Source of the DNA: Actinomycetota bacterium
GTDB taxonomy: Bacteria > Actinomycetota > Actinomycetes > Streptosporangiales > Streptosporangiaceae
Direction of reading: 5' to 3'
Assembly: GCA_021324595.1 (NCBI GenBank)
Contig: JAJPIV010000115.1
Span: 1-36,331, forward strand
Length of the DNA stretch: 36,331 nucleotides
Positions 23,969-32,069 of this stretch are shown piece after piece. Each line of letters opens with the position of its first letter. The stretch's first letter is position 1. Both the position numbers and the translations under genes were made by a program. The notes under the pieces were generated by a model. It was not told where the DNA came from and did no database searches. It saw only the letters and a list, made by a program, of their open reading frames with translations.

Positions 23969-24020
23969 CTGCCCGCCATCGCCGGCCCGCCCGGCCGGTC
24001 GCTGACCCCATGACACGGCC

Positions 24021-24044
24021 GCGGGTGTGACAGCGGGTGTGACA
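24021..24044 (-). promoter_or_regulatory. Tandem 12-base word, possible operator of the T4SS-like operon
   Basis: On the minus strand TGTCACACCCGC occurs twice back to back, followed after 5 bases by another TGTCA. It lies 52 bp upstream of the small ORF start. The same 12 bases occur at 30501-30512 in front of rmuC. Tandem direct repeats next to a start suggest a regulator-binding site, but none has been shown. Confidence 0.4.
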
Positions 24045-24114
24045 ACCCCGCCCGGCCCCTGCGGGGCAGCCGGCAGCCGATGCGCGCCCGCGCCCGCGAT
24101 GCCGCCCGGGCGGA

Positions 24115-26244
24115 TCAGCCGCGCCCGGCGGTCACCGCGATCCAGGCCAGGATCAGGGCCTCCTCGCGCCACGCGTCGTACCGGCCGCTGCGGCCGGCGT
24201 GCCCGGCGGTCATCTCGGTCCGCAGCAGGAACGGGCCGCCCGAGCCGACAGCCTGCAGCCGCGCGATCCACTTGGCGGCCTCGTGATAGAGCACCCGGGT
24301 GTCGTTCAGGCTCGTGATCGCCAGGATCGGCGGGTAGCGGCGGCCCGCCGCGACGTTCTCGTACGGGCTGTAGGACTTCATGTACGCATACGCCGCCGGG
24401 TCGTGCAGCGGGTCTCCCCACTCCTCCCACTCGGTGACGGTCAGCGGCAGCGACGGATCGAGCATGGAGTTCAGCGCGTCCACGAACGGCACCTGCGCCA
24501 CGATCCCGGCGAAGGCGTCCGGCGCCATGTTCGCGACCGCCCCCATCAGCAGGCCCCCGGCCGAGCCGCCGCGGGCCACCAGCCGGGCGGGGCTCGTCCA
24601 CCCGGCTCGCGACAGGTGCTCCGCGCAGGCGATGAAGTCGGTGAACGTGTTCACCTTCCGCATCAGCTTGCCGTCCTCGTACCAGCGCCTGCCGAGCTCG
24701 CCTCCGCCCCGCACGTGCGCGATGGCGAAGCCGATGCCACGGTCGAGCAGCGACAGCCTGGGGATGGAGAAGGACGGGTCCGCGGCGGCCTCGTAGCTGC
24801 CGTACCCGTAGAGCAGGAACGGCGCGCTCCCGTCGCGCGGCGTTCCGCTGCGGCAGACGATCGACACCGGGATCCTCGTGCCATCCGGGGCGACCGCCCA
24901 CTCCCGGTGCTGCTCGTAGTCCTCCGGCCGGTACTCCCCCCGGCCGGGCAGCGCGAGCACCGGCCGGCGGCGCAGCAGGGTCAGCTCCCCGGTGGCCGTG
25001 TCGCAGTCGTAGACCGAGTCCGGCGTGACCAGCGAGGTGTACCCGAACCGGTACTCGCGCGCGGCGTACTCCGGGTTGGCGCCGGGCGTCACCGTGTAGA
25101 CCGGCTCGCCGAAGGCGACCTCGTGCTCGGTGCCGTCGGTGCGCAGGATCCGCAGGCCGGTGAGGCCGTCGCGGCGCTGGTGCACGACGATGTGGCCCTC
25201 GAACGCGTCGACGCCGAGCAGCCGGGTGCCCGGCCGGTGGGGGATGAGCGGCGTCCAAACCGCCGGGGCATCCAGGCTCGCGGTGGCCAGCTCGAAGTCC
25301 TCGGCCCCATCGTTGTGCAGCACGAGCAGCCGGCCCGGGCCCGCCTGGCCCGGGCCGGCTGCCTGGTGTTCCACGGAGTACTCCACGCCCTGCCGCCGCG
25401 GCGCGACCACGGCCGGCGGGCCGGCCGGGTCACCGGCGTCGAGCAGCCACGCCTCGCTGGTGACCTTGCTCGACGAGGAGATGACAAGGTAGCGCTCGCT
25501 GCGGGTGAGCCCCACGCCGACGAAGAAGCGCTCGTCCGGCTCCTCGAAGACGATCACGTCGTCCGCGGCAGCCGTGCCGACCGCGTGCCGCCAGACGCGC
25601 CACGGCCGCCAGGCGTCGTCAACCGTCACGTAGAACAGCGTCGTCCCGTCCCGCGACCAGGCCGCGCCATAGTACGTGCCGGGGATCTCGTCGGGCCCGA
25701 CCTGGCCGGTGACCAGGTCCTTGACCCGCAGGGTGAACCGCTCGTCCCCGGCATGGTCGGTGGAGAACGCCAGCCTGGACCCGTCCGGGCTGACCGTGAA
25801 CGCGCCGATGGCGAAGTAGGGCGAGTCGCCGGCCAGCTCGTTCCCGTCGAGCAGCACCTCCTCGCCATCGAGCGGCGCGCCGTCCTCGCTCACGGGCGGG
25901 CGGGCCTCGCCGGGCCGTACCGCGCGGCGGCAGTGAACGGCGTACTGCCTGCCCTCGACGGTGCGGGTGTAGTACCACCAGCCGTCCTTGCGGGCGGGCA
26001 CGGTCAGGTCGGTCTCCCGCGTCCGTGCCTTGATCTCGCCGAAGATCACCTCGCGCAGGCCAGCCTGGCCGGCCGTCATCGCCTCGGTGTAGGCGTTCTG
26101 CGCCTTGAGGAAGGCTATGGTGCCCGGGTCGTCCTTCCGCGCCAGCCAGGCGTATTCGTCGATGACCGTGTCGCCGTGGTGGGTGCGCTGCGCGGGGACC
26201 TTCCGCGCGGCGGGGGGGCGCGGGACGGCCAGGCCGGTGGTCAT
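24115..26244 (-). CDS. ptrB: Oligopeptidase B / prolyl oligopeptidase family protease (S9A)
   Basis: A 709-aa cytosolic serine peptidase for short peptides, probably cutting after basic residues. The N-terminal part has the family opening (HGDTVIDEYAWLARKDDPGT) and a seven-bladed propeller; the C-terminal alpha/beta hydrolase has PFLLYGYGSYEAAADPSFS, IAHVRGGGELGRRWYEDGK, nucleophile Ser561 in RGGSAGGLLMG, Asp648 in SLNDTRVLY and His682 in TAGHAGRSGR. Length and motifs fit oligopeptidase B. The ATG at 26244 follows a -10-like TACACT by 9 bases with no ribosome site, so the message may be almost leaderless. No operon partner is evident; the radical SAM gene upstream ends 83 bp away. Confidence 0.95.
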   Translation of the reverse strand: MTTGLAVPRPPAARKVPAQRTHHGDTVIDEYAWLARKDDPGTIAFLKAQNAYTEAMTAGQAGLREVIFGEIKARTRETDLTVPARKDGWWYYTRTVEGRQYAVHCRRAVRPGEARPPVSEDGAPLDGEEVLLDGNELAGDSPYFAIGAFTVSPDGSRLAFSTDHAGDERFTLRVKDLVTGQVGPDEIPGTYYGAAWSRDGTTLFYVTVDDAWRPWRVWRHAVGTAAADDVIVFEEPDERFFVGVGLTRSERYLVISSSSKVTSEAWLLDAGDPAGPPAVVAPRRQGVEYSVEHQAAGPGQAGPGRLLVLHNDGAEDFELATASLDAPAVWTPLIPHRPGTRLLGVDAFEGHIVVHQRRDGLTGLRILRTDGTEHEVAFGEPVYTVTPGANPEYAAREYRFGYTSLVTPDSVYDCDTATGELTLLRRRPVLALPGRGEYRPEDYEQHREWAVAPDGTRIPVSIVCRSGTPRDGSAPFLLYGYGSYEAAADPSFSIPRLSLLDRGIGFAIAHVRGGGELGRRWYEDGKLMRKVNTFTDFIACAEHLSRAGWTSPARLVARGGSAGGLLMGAVANMAPDAFAGIVAQVPFVDALNSMLDPSLPLTVTEWEEWGDPLHDPAAYAYMKSYSPYENVAAGRRYPPILAITSLNDTRVLYHEAAKWIARLQAVGSGGPFLLRTEMTAGHAGRSGRYDAWREEALILAWIAVTAGRG

Positions 26245-26253
26245 GGTCCGGAC

Positions 26254-26259
26254 AGTGTA
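26254..26259 (-). promoter_or_regulatory. Candidate -10 for a near-leaderless transcript of the protease gene
   Basis: TACACT on the minus strand ends 9 bases before the ATG at 26244, so transcription would begin 0-4 bases from the start codon. No -35 is seen and there is no ribosome site; GTCCGGAC between the two is a perfect palindrome. Leaderless messages are common in actinobacteria. Confidence 0.4.
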
Positions 26260-26327
26260 GCGGCACGCGGCCCGGCCGCCGGCCCGCGGTGCCCCAGGGC
26301 GGCCGGAGCGCACCGTACCGGGCCGGC

Positions 26328-27905
26328 TCAGGGGCCGGCCGCTCCGGCCAGCAGGGCCAGCCGCGCGAGATGCGCCTGCGACTGCTCCTGGCGCTGCCAG
26401 GCGGCAATCTGGCGGCGGCCGTAGAAGCGGAGCGCGGGACGCTGGAGCGCGTCACTGAGCCGGGCGGCCTCCTGCGGGCCGAGGTGGCCGCGGAGCAGCT
26501 GCCCGAGCTCCTGCCAGCGCTCGCGCAGGGCCAGCCGGCCTATGGCGGGCAGCCGGGCCACCAGGGCGGGGCGGGCGGCCAGGCGGATCAGGCCGGGCAG
26601 GTGCCGGGCGGCGGCCGCCGCCCCTGACGACACGATCGCCCGCCAGGAATAGAACTGCTTCATCGCCGCGATCACGCTCAGCTGCAGGTCCAGCGGGCTC
26701 ATCCGCGCCGGGCGCATGACCGCGTGGTGGCCGTCGAACAGCGACCAGTCGGCGTCGATGAGCCGTCCCTCGGCCTGCAGCCGGTCCCACAGCCGGGTGC
26801 CGGGCAGCGGCGTCTCCATCATGATCTGGATGGTGTCCAGGCCGACCCGGCGGGCGAACGCGGCCGTGTCCCTGGCGCTGGATCGGGTGTCGGGGTCCAG
26901 GCCGAGCACGAACATGCCGTGCACGGCGATGCCGTGCTCGTGGAACGCTGCGATGGCCCGCTCGGAGTCGGCGATGCTCTCCTTCTTGCCGAGCCCGGCC
27001 AGCGCCTCGTCGGAGACGCTCTCGATCCCGATCATGACGGTGCGGCAGCCGGACCGCCGCATGAGGGCCAGGAACTCGTGATCGGTCTCGCGGCCCGCCC
27101 GGGTCCGGTAGACGGTGTCGGCGCGGACCTGTGCGAACCACTCGGGGGTCAGGCCGGCCGCCAGCATGGCGCGGAGCAGGCCCGCGGTGCGGGCCTTGCT
27201 GACGACGAAGTTGTCGTCATGGAAGAACACCCGGTCGGCGCCGAGGCCAGCCAGCTCCGTCATCACCTGGTCGGCGCGCCGGTACCGCACGCGCCGCGAG
27301 AACATCGCGGTCACCGAGCAGAACTCGCAGTCGTACGGGCAGCCCCACTGGGTCATCACCGGCTTGACCGTCATCCGCTGGTGGCCCTCGATCAGCGACA
27401 GGTCAGGGGCCGGCAGGGCCTCGAACCCCTGCTGGGTGCAGGCCGGCCGGGGCGGGTTGTGCACCGCGCGGCCCTCCGCGTCCCGCCAGGACAGGCCGGC
27501 CACCTCAGCCACCGGGCCGCCGCGCTCCAGCGCGGCCACCAGTTCCAGCATGGTCTGCTCGCCCTCGCCGCGGACGACGTAGCGGGCGTGGCCCAGCGCC
27601 TCGTCAGGGCAGAACGTCACATGCGGGCCGCCGAGCACGACCGGGACGCCGGCCTGCTCAAGCAGATCGGCCAGCCGGTAGGCGGCCGGGGCGGTCGACG
27701 TGGTGGCCGAGACGCCCACCAGGTCAGCCTCCAGGCAGGCGGCCAGGTCGATCGGGGCGAGCACCTCGCAGGACACCCGGGCCTCGTGGCCGGCCTCGCC
27801 GAGCATCGTGGCGATCAGCGGGAGCCCCAGCCGGGGCAGCAGCACCGCGTCGTAGACGTGACGGCCGGGCGGGCGCGGCTCCACCAGCCGGATGCGCAGG
27901 CTCAC
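26328..27905 (-). CDS. B12-binding-type radical SAM protein of unknown function
   Basis: A 525-aa enzyme. Residues 1-140 form a Rossmann-like B12-binding-type domain (LPLIATMLGEAGHEARV, LVGVSATTSTAPAAYRLADLL, VPVVLGGPHVTFCPDEAL), but the cobalamin-binding DxHxxG motif is not visible, so cobalamin use is open. The radical SAM core has CxxxCxxC in WGCPYDCEFCS (Cys189, 193, 196), FHDDNFVV, MIGIESVSDEAL and GMFVLGLDPDT. The last 90 residues are helical and Arg-rich. It resembles enzymes such as those tailoring hopanoids or natural products, but no biosynthetic partner genes are adjacent. Start: GTG at 27905 (VSLRIRLVEPRPPG); the ribosome site is weak. The reaction cannot be deduced. Confidence 0.88.
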   Translation of the reverse strand: MSLRIRLVEPRPPGRHVYDAVLLPRLGLPLIATMLGEAGHEARVSCEVLAPIDLAACLEADLVGVSATTSTAPAAYRLADLLEQAGVPVVLGGPHVTFCPDEALGHARYVVRGEGEQTMLELVAALERGGPVAEVAGLSWRDAEGRAVHNPPRPACTQQGFEALPAPDLSLIEGHQRMTVKPVMTQWGCPYDCEFCSVTAMFSRRVRYRRADQVMTELAGLGADRVFFHDDNFVVSKARTAGLLRAMLAAGLTPEWFAQVRADTVYRTRAGRETDHEFLALMRRSGCRTVMIGIESVSDEALAGLGKKESIADSERAIAAFHEHGIAVHGMFVLGLDPDTRSSARDTAAFARRVGLDTIQIMMETPLPGTRLWDRLQAEGRLIDADWSLFDGHHAVMRPARMSPLDLQLSVIAAMKQFYSWRAIVSSGAAAAARHLPGLIRLAARPALVARLPAIGRLALRERWQELGQLLRGHLGPQEAARLSDALQRPALRFYGRRQIAAWQRQEQSQAHLARLALLAGAAGP

Positions 27906-28102
27906 GGGCGGATCATTTCCTGCCCTCGGTCCCGATGGACAGGGCCGAAGGTCCCGGCACAATCGGGCGGCCGGCCGGTGGATCAGGCTGCCGCGGCCAT
28001 CGTCCCCGCCGGCGCCCCGCCCGGACCCGGAGCTAGCGTCCCGCGGCCCGCCGCGGCGCCGGGCCGCCCGGAATCCCGGGCACCTCGCGGCCCGGCCATT
28101 CG

Positions 28103-29074
28103 CTAGAAAGCGGCCTCCGCGGGCTGGAACGCGCCGGAAACGTCCCCGGAGAGATCGATGGCATAGGGGTCGAGCATGCGCGCGGGCTGGCCCGGGCTCA
28201 GGTCGAACGCGCCGAGTTCCGCCCAGACGAGGCTGGGCGACGTGGACAACTCGAAGAAGTAGCGCAAGCTGGTCAGGTCGGCGACCGTCCGGTACTCGGT
28301 GTTGTAGACGCCGAACTCGCCGTAGGGGGCGCCGAACGGCACCGACACGTTGCGCATGACCGACAGGATGCTGGCGACGGCCTCCCGCTCATTCCTGGGT
28401 TCCGGCAGCATGGCGCTGAAGTAGGCCGCCCGCTGGAATCGGTCGACCGGGCTGACGTTGCCCGGGATCGGCAGGTCCGGGCCCGGCTTGCTGAAGTCCA
28501 GCTCCTCCAGCAGGCGCGTTTGCTCCTCGTAGCGCGGGTCGTTGGTCATCAGCCGGTGCTGGGGCCCGTGGTGAACGACGAGTTCCCCGCCGATGTTCTC
28601 CATGATCGCCGAATCACCGCCGGAATCCTCCAGCGCCAGGTGGATGGTCGCCTCGTGGCCGTGCGCCTCGACCATGACCAGCTGCACGTCCCTCATCAGG
28701 CCGATTGCCTCTTCGACGGCGGCCGCGTTGTCGAGCAGGTACTGTGCCCAGAGGCCGATCTGCAGGCCCGGCCTGGCGGGATCCCGCTCGGCAAGCTCCG
28801 TCGACCTCAGGTAGAGCGCATGCGCGGCCAGCCCCCGCTCATTGAGGCCGTCCACCGCCCCGATGCCGTACACGGAGACGATGATGCTGCCGTAGTGGCT
28901 CTCCCAGTCCAGCGCGTTCGCCGTGATGACCTCACGTGGCCCGGCCTTGCCGCCGTGCCGCCGGCTCGCGCGCGGGGTCACCACCAGGCGGGGCTCGGTC
29001 GACTCCGGCCAGTCCAGCGTCCGCCCGGCCAGCACGCCCCAGTTGCTGTCATTCCAGAGCACGCGAGTGCACAT
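28103..29074 (-). CDS. Choloylglycine hydrolase family amidase (Ntn hydrolase)
   Basis: A 323-aa linear amide C-N hydrolase. The ATG at 29074 (GGGGGA about 6 bases upstream) gives MCTRVLWND; removal of Met exposes nucleophile Cys2. Arg18 and Asp21 in AGRTLDW sit at the positions found in bile salt hydrolase and penicillin V acylase, and Asn78 (GLNERGL) and the Asn in LMTNDPRYEEQ fill other active-site roles. No signal peptide is seen, so it is cytosolic. Members cleave N-acyl amides such as bile salts, penicillin V or acyl-homoserine lactones; substrate here is unknown. A 45-base leader and a candidate -10 lie upstream; the gene stands alone between ychF and the radical SAM gene, 197 bp from the latter. 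Confidence 0.9.
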   Translation of the reverse strand: MCTRVLWNDSNWGVLAGRTLDWPESTEPRLVVTPRASRRHGGKAGPREVITANALDWESHYGSIIVSVYGIGAVDGLNERGLAAHALYLRSTELAERDPARPGLQIGLWAQYLLDNAAAVEEAIGLMRDVQLVMVEAHGHEATIHLALEDSGGDSAIMENIGGELVVHHGPQHRLMTNDPRYEEQTRLLEELDFSKPGPDLPIPGNVSPVDRFQRAAYFSAMLPEPRNEREAVASILSVMRNVSVPFGAPYGEFGVYNTEYRTVADLTSLRYFFELSTSPSLVWAELGAFDLSPGQPARMLDPYAIDLSGDVSGAFQPAEAAF

Positions 29075-29125
29075 CGGATTCCCCCGTCCGCGCGTGCGCG
29101 GCCTCCCCGGCCAGCCGTCCCAGCC

Positions 29126-29131
29126 AGTATC
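29126..29131 (-). promoter_or_regulatory. Candidate -10 for the Ntn hydrolase gene
   Basis: GATACT on the minus strand, with TTGGCG 15 bases upstream as a possible -35 (short spacer), would start transcription near 29119, 45 bases before the ATG. It is the only AT-richer spot in the 185-bp gap between this gene and ychF. Confidence 0.35.
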
Positions 29132-29254
29132 GCCGCAGCCGCCGGACGCCAAACCGCCGCCGCCGGTGCGCGGCCCGGCGTCAAGCACCCGCCGCCGGCC
29201 AGTGCGGGACCCGGCGCGACGGCGGCCCCCGGGACGCGCGCCAGGCGGCCGGCG

Positions 29255-29275
29255 CCGATTCAGACGTTGAATCGG
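29255..29275 (-). terminator. Perfect 8-bp inverted repeat spanning the ychF stop codon
   Basis: CCGATTCA and TGAATCGG flank a 5-base loop (GACGT on the plus strand). The ychF stop codon lies in the stem. There is no T-run after it, so it could only be an intrinsic terminator of the U-less type reported for actinobacteria, or a protein-binding palindrome. Half of the pairing follows from the coding of the final residues and the stop, so chance is quite possible. Confidence 0.35.
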
Positions 29276-30351
29276 AACTCGACCACGTCGCCGTCCCGCA
29301 TCACGTAGTCCCTGCCTTCGATCCGCACCTTGCCCGCGGCCCGCGCGGCGGCGAGCGACCCGGCGGCGATCAAGTCGCCGAACGAGACCACCTCGGCCTT
29401 GATGAACCCGCGCTGGAAGTCGGTGTGGATCACCCCCGCGGCCTCCGGGGCGGTGGCACCGGCCCTGATCGTCCAGGCGCGCGCCTCCTTCGGCCCGGCG
29501 GTGAGGAAGGTGGTCAGGCCGAGCGCGGCGAACCCGGCCCGGGCGAGCTGCGCCAGCCCCGGCTCCCCCAGGCCGAGCCCGGCGAGCAGCTCGGCGGCCT
29601 CCTCCGCAGGCAGCTCCGCCAGCTCCGCCTCGGTCTTGGCGTCCAGGAACACGGCCTGGGCCGGCTCGACCAGCTTCGCCAGGCGCTCCCGCAGCGCCGC
29701 GTCACCGAGGCCGGCCTCGTCCATGTTGAACACGTACAGGAACGGCTTGGCGGTGAGCAGCCGCAGCTCGCTCAGGGCCGCGACCTCGATCCCGGCGGAG
29801 GCGGCGCCCGCGTGGAGCGTCGTGCCGCTGTCGAGCAGCCGCCGGGCCGCGCCCGCGGCGTCGGCGAGCGCCCGCCGCTGCGGATCCTTGCTGGCCGCCG
29901 CCTCCTTGGCCAGCCGCGGCACGGCCTTGTCCAGGGTCTGCAGGTCGGCGAGGATCAGCTCGGTCGCGATCGTCTCGATGTCCCGCTCGGGCGAGACGTC
30001 ACCGTCCACGTGGCTCACGTCCGGATCGGCGAAGACCCTGACCACCTGGCAGATCGCGTCGGTCTGGCGGATGTGGGCGAGGAACTGGTTGCCCAGCCCC
30101 TGCCCTTGCGAGGCGCCGCGGACCAGCCCCGCGATGTCCACGAACCGGACCGTCGCCGGCACGATCCTGGCCGAGTGATAGAGCCTGGCCAGGGCGTCGA
30201 GCCGGGGATCGGGGATCCCGACCACGCCGACGTGGGGCTCGATCGTGGCGAACGGGTAGTTCGATGCCAGCACGCTGGCCCTGGTCAGCGCGTTGAACAG
30301 GGTGGACTTGCCAACGTTCGGCAGCCCCACGATCCCGATCTCAAGGCTCAC
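29260..30351 (-). CDS. ychF: Redox-regulated ribosome-binding ATPase YchF
   Basis: A 363-aa Obg-family P-loop protein with the canonical opening [20 protein letters not shown] (G1 at residues 9-17), G3 [11 protein letters not shown], an NMDE in place of NKxD near 209-212 (the change that favours ATP over GTP), a coiled-coil insert, and a C-terminal TGS domain ending in EFRFNV. It binds ribosomes and is linked to oxidative-stress control. The GTG start at 30351 gives the full family length; no strong ribosome site is seen. It is divergent from rmuC across a 180-bp region with tandem repeats. Confidence 0.97.
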   Translation of the reverse strand: MSLEIGIVGLPNVGKSTLFNALTRASVLASNYPFATIEPHVGVVGIPDPRLDALARLYHSARIVPATVRFVDIAGLVRGASQGQGLGNQFLAHIRQTDAICQVVRVFADPDVSHVDGDVSPERDIETIATELILADLQTLDKAVPRLAKEAAASKDPQRRALADAAGAARRLLDSGTTLHAGAASAGIEVAALSELRLLTAKPFLYVFNMDEAGLGDAALRERLAKLVEPAQAVFLDAKTEAELAELPAEEAAELLAGLGLGEPGLAQLARAGFAALGLTTFLTAGPKEARAWTIRAGATAPEAAGVIHTDFQRGFIKAEVVSFGDLIAAGSLAAARAAGKVRIEGRDYVMRDGDVVEFRFNV

Positions 30352-30430
30352 CCCGGCGAGTCTAGACGCCGGGCGCGATCCGCCGGGCCGGCCGCGCCCG
30401 GGCCCGCCGGTCGCGCCCGGGCCCGCCGGG

Positions 30431-30490
30431 CACGCCCGTGCCCCCCGTCACGCCCGTGCCCCCCGTCACGCCCGTGCCCGCCGTCACGCC
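30431..30490 (+). repeat. Intergenic 18-bp tandem repeats between ychF and rmuC
   Basis: Unit CACGCCCGTGCCCCCCGT is present three times (30431, 30449, 30467; the third with one change) plus a 6-base start of a fourth. A second pair of near-identical 19-base units lies just left (about 30392-30430). The array is not in a recognised gene and sits about 40 bp before the rmuC start. Confidence 0.85.
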
Positions 30491-30495
30491 AGCGG

Positions 30496-30525
30496 TTCGC
30501 TGTCACACCCGCCTGGGAGCATGAT
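30496..30525 (+). promoter_or_regulatory. Candidate rmuC promoter overlapping the shared 12-base word
   Basis: TTCGCT (30496-30501) and CATGAT (30520-30525) are 18 bp apart; transcription would start at or next to the GTG at 30531, making the message leaderless. TGTCACACCCGC occupies 30501-30512 in the spacer. A GGGAG at 30515-30519 lies 11 bases from the start and is too far for a good ribosome site. Confidence 0.4.
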
Positions 30526-30530
30526 GGGCC

Positions 30531-32069
30531 GTGAACCTGATCGTGATCCTCGTCGTCCTCGCCGCCGGGGTGCTGCTCGGAGCGCTGATCGGCTACCTGT
30601 ACGCGCGCGCCAGGATGGCCGCCACCGCCGCTGACCTGGTCGCGCATGCCCGCGCCGCCGACGAGCGCGCCAGGGCGGCCGGCCAGCACGCCAGCCTGGT
30701 GGACGGCCACCTGGCGGAGCGGTTCCAGGCCATTTCCGCGCAAGCGCTGGAGGCGAGCCAGCTGCGCCTGGCCGAGCTCAGCGAGAGCCGGCTGCGCACC
30801 GCGACGCTTTCCGCCATCGGCGAGCTGGAGTCCCGCAAGAACGCGGTCGAGCAGCTCGTCGCCCCGCTCCGGGACACCCTCGCCCGGGTGGAAGGCCAGC
30901 TGCGCGAGGCGGAGTCGGCCAGGCGGGAGTCGCACGCCGCCCTGGCCGAGCAGGTCAAGACCGCGATCGCCGCCTCCGATCAGCTCAAGGCGCAGACCCA
31001 GGCGCTGGTCACCGCGCTGCGCCGGCCCGAGGCGCGCGGCCGGTGGGGCGAGATGCAGCTGCGCCGGGTGGCCGAGATCGCCGGTATGAGCCCGCACTGC
31101 GACTTCTCCGAGCAGGTCAGCGTGCCAGGACCGAGCGGCGACGGCGACCAGGGCGACGGCCTGCTCCGGCCCGACATGGTCGTCCACCTCGCGGGGGACA
31201 AGAACATCGTGGTTGACGCGAAGGTGTCGCTCGCCGCCTACCTGGAGGCCGCGGAGGCCGACGACGAGGCGGAGCGGGAGGCGCGCCTGGCCGCCCACGC
31301 CAGGCACCTGAGGGACCACGTGAACCGGCTCGCGAACAAGGCCTACTGGACCAGGCTGGGCCCGGCGCCGGAGTTCGTGGTCCTGTTCATCCCCGGCGAG
31401 GCGTTCCTCGCCCCGGCGCTGGAGCGCGATCCCGGCCTGCTGGAGCACGCGATGGCCCGCCGGGTCCACATCGCGACGCCGACCACTCTGATATCGCTGC
31501 TGCGCACCGCGCAGTACGCCTGGCAGCAGCAGCAGCTGTCGGCGAACGCCCGCGCGGTCTTCGACCTGGGCAACGAGCTCTACGAGCGGCTGTCGGTCCT
31601 GGGCGGCCACGTCCAAGCGGTCGGCAGGTCGCTGACTGGCGCGGTCACCGCGTTCAACAAGGCGGTCGGCTCGCTGGAGGGAAGAGTGCTGGTCACCGCC
31701 CGCCGCCTCAGCGAGCTGGGGATCACCAGCGGCGAGCTGGCCGCGCCCAGCGCCGCCGAGGTGACGGTCCGGTCGCTGACCGCGCCCGAGTTCACCGCTC
31801 CGGGCCTGGCCGCCGAGGCGACAACGCGGCCCGCCCGGTCGCTCCCGGGCCGGCCGGTGACGGGCATGTCCGCCAACGGCGCCGCGCAGCCCGGCTCGCC
31901 GGTCCCGGACGCGCCCGTCACCGCCACAGCCGCTGGCGCCGCCCTCCCCGGCGCGGCCGGCGACGGGCAGGCCCGGGTCATCCCGCCGGGGCCTGCCGGG
32001 ACGGTGGACGAGCCGTCCGGCTCGCTGCTGGCACCGGGCAACGGCTCACGCCCGGCAGGATCGCCGTGA
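30531..32069 (+). CDS. rmuC: DNA recombination protein RmuC
   Basis: A 512-aa protein with an N-terminal membrane helix (LIVILVVLAAGVLLGALIGYL), a long coiled coil (about 30-160), the conserved RmuC domain (about 165-400; RGRWGEMQLRRVAEIAGM, RPDMVVHLAGDKNIVVDAKV, FVVLFIPGEAFLAPAL, TPTTLISLLRTAQYAWQQQ) and a low-complexity tail of about 110 residues. It is a PD-(D/E)xK-like nuclease-fold protein that limits inversions between short repeats in E. coli. The GTG at 30531 begins the membrane helix directly. Its TGA overlaps the GTG of the next gene (GTGA). Placement between ychF and ispH is usual for actinobacteria. Confidence 0.95.
   Translation: MNLIVILVVLAAGVLLGALIGYLYARARMAATAADLVAHARAADERARAAGQHASLVDGHLAERFQAISAQALEASQLRLAELSESRLRTATLSAIGELESRKNAVEQLVAPLRDTLARVEGQLREAESARRESHAALAEQVKTAIAASDQLKAQTQALVTALRRPEARGRWGEMQLRRVAEIAGMSPHCDFSEQVSVPGPSGDGDQGDGLLRPDMVVHLAGDKNIVVDAKVSLAAYLEAAEADDEAEREARLAAHARHLRDHVNRLANKAYWTRLGPAPEFVVLFIPGEAFLAPALERDPGLLEHAMARRVHIATPTTLISLLRTAQYAWQQQQLSANARAVFDLGNELYERLSVLGGHVQAVGRSLTGAVTAFNKAVGSLEGRVLVTARRLSELGITSGELAAPSAAEVTVRSLTAPEFTAPGLAAEATTRPARSLPGRPVTGMSANGAAQPGSPVPDAPVTATAAGAALPGAAGDGQARVIPPGPAGTVDEPSGSLLAPGNGSRPAGSP

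Larger units (their letters stand above)
23593..24114. other. 522-bp spacer between the T4SS-like operon and the protease gene
   Basis: The only stretch over 300 bp without a recognised gene. It holds a possible 93-aa leftward ORF (23687-23968), a short hairpin (23679-23693), two tandem copies of a 12-base word (24021-24044), and a 12-base palindrome CCGCCCGGGCGG at 24102-24113 just past the protease stop. The promoter of the leftward operon should lie here; no clear -35/-10 pair stands out. Confidence 0.6.

Noticed and set aside
12121-24114. Integrative conjugative element with att sites
   Set aside because: No integrase, relaxase, tRNA gene or direct-repeat ends were found, and composition does not change at the borders.
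24199-26424. 741-aa rightward frame opposite the oligopeptidase gene
   Set aside because: The leftward gene has a full S9 catalytic triad; the opposite frame has no recognisable domain.
26724-28106. 460-aa rightward frame opposite the radical SAM gene
   Set aside because: Shadow frame; the leftward gene carries CxxxCxxC and conserved radical SAM segments.
30501-30525. PafBC/RecA-independent DNA-damage promoter for rmuC
   Set aside because: Only TGTCA matches the known motif (TGTCRGTG, 8 bases, TANNNT); the remaining motif bases and spacing do not fit.
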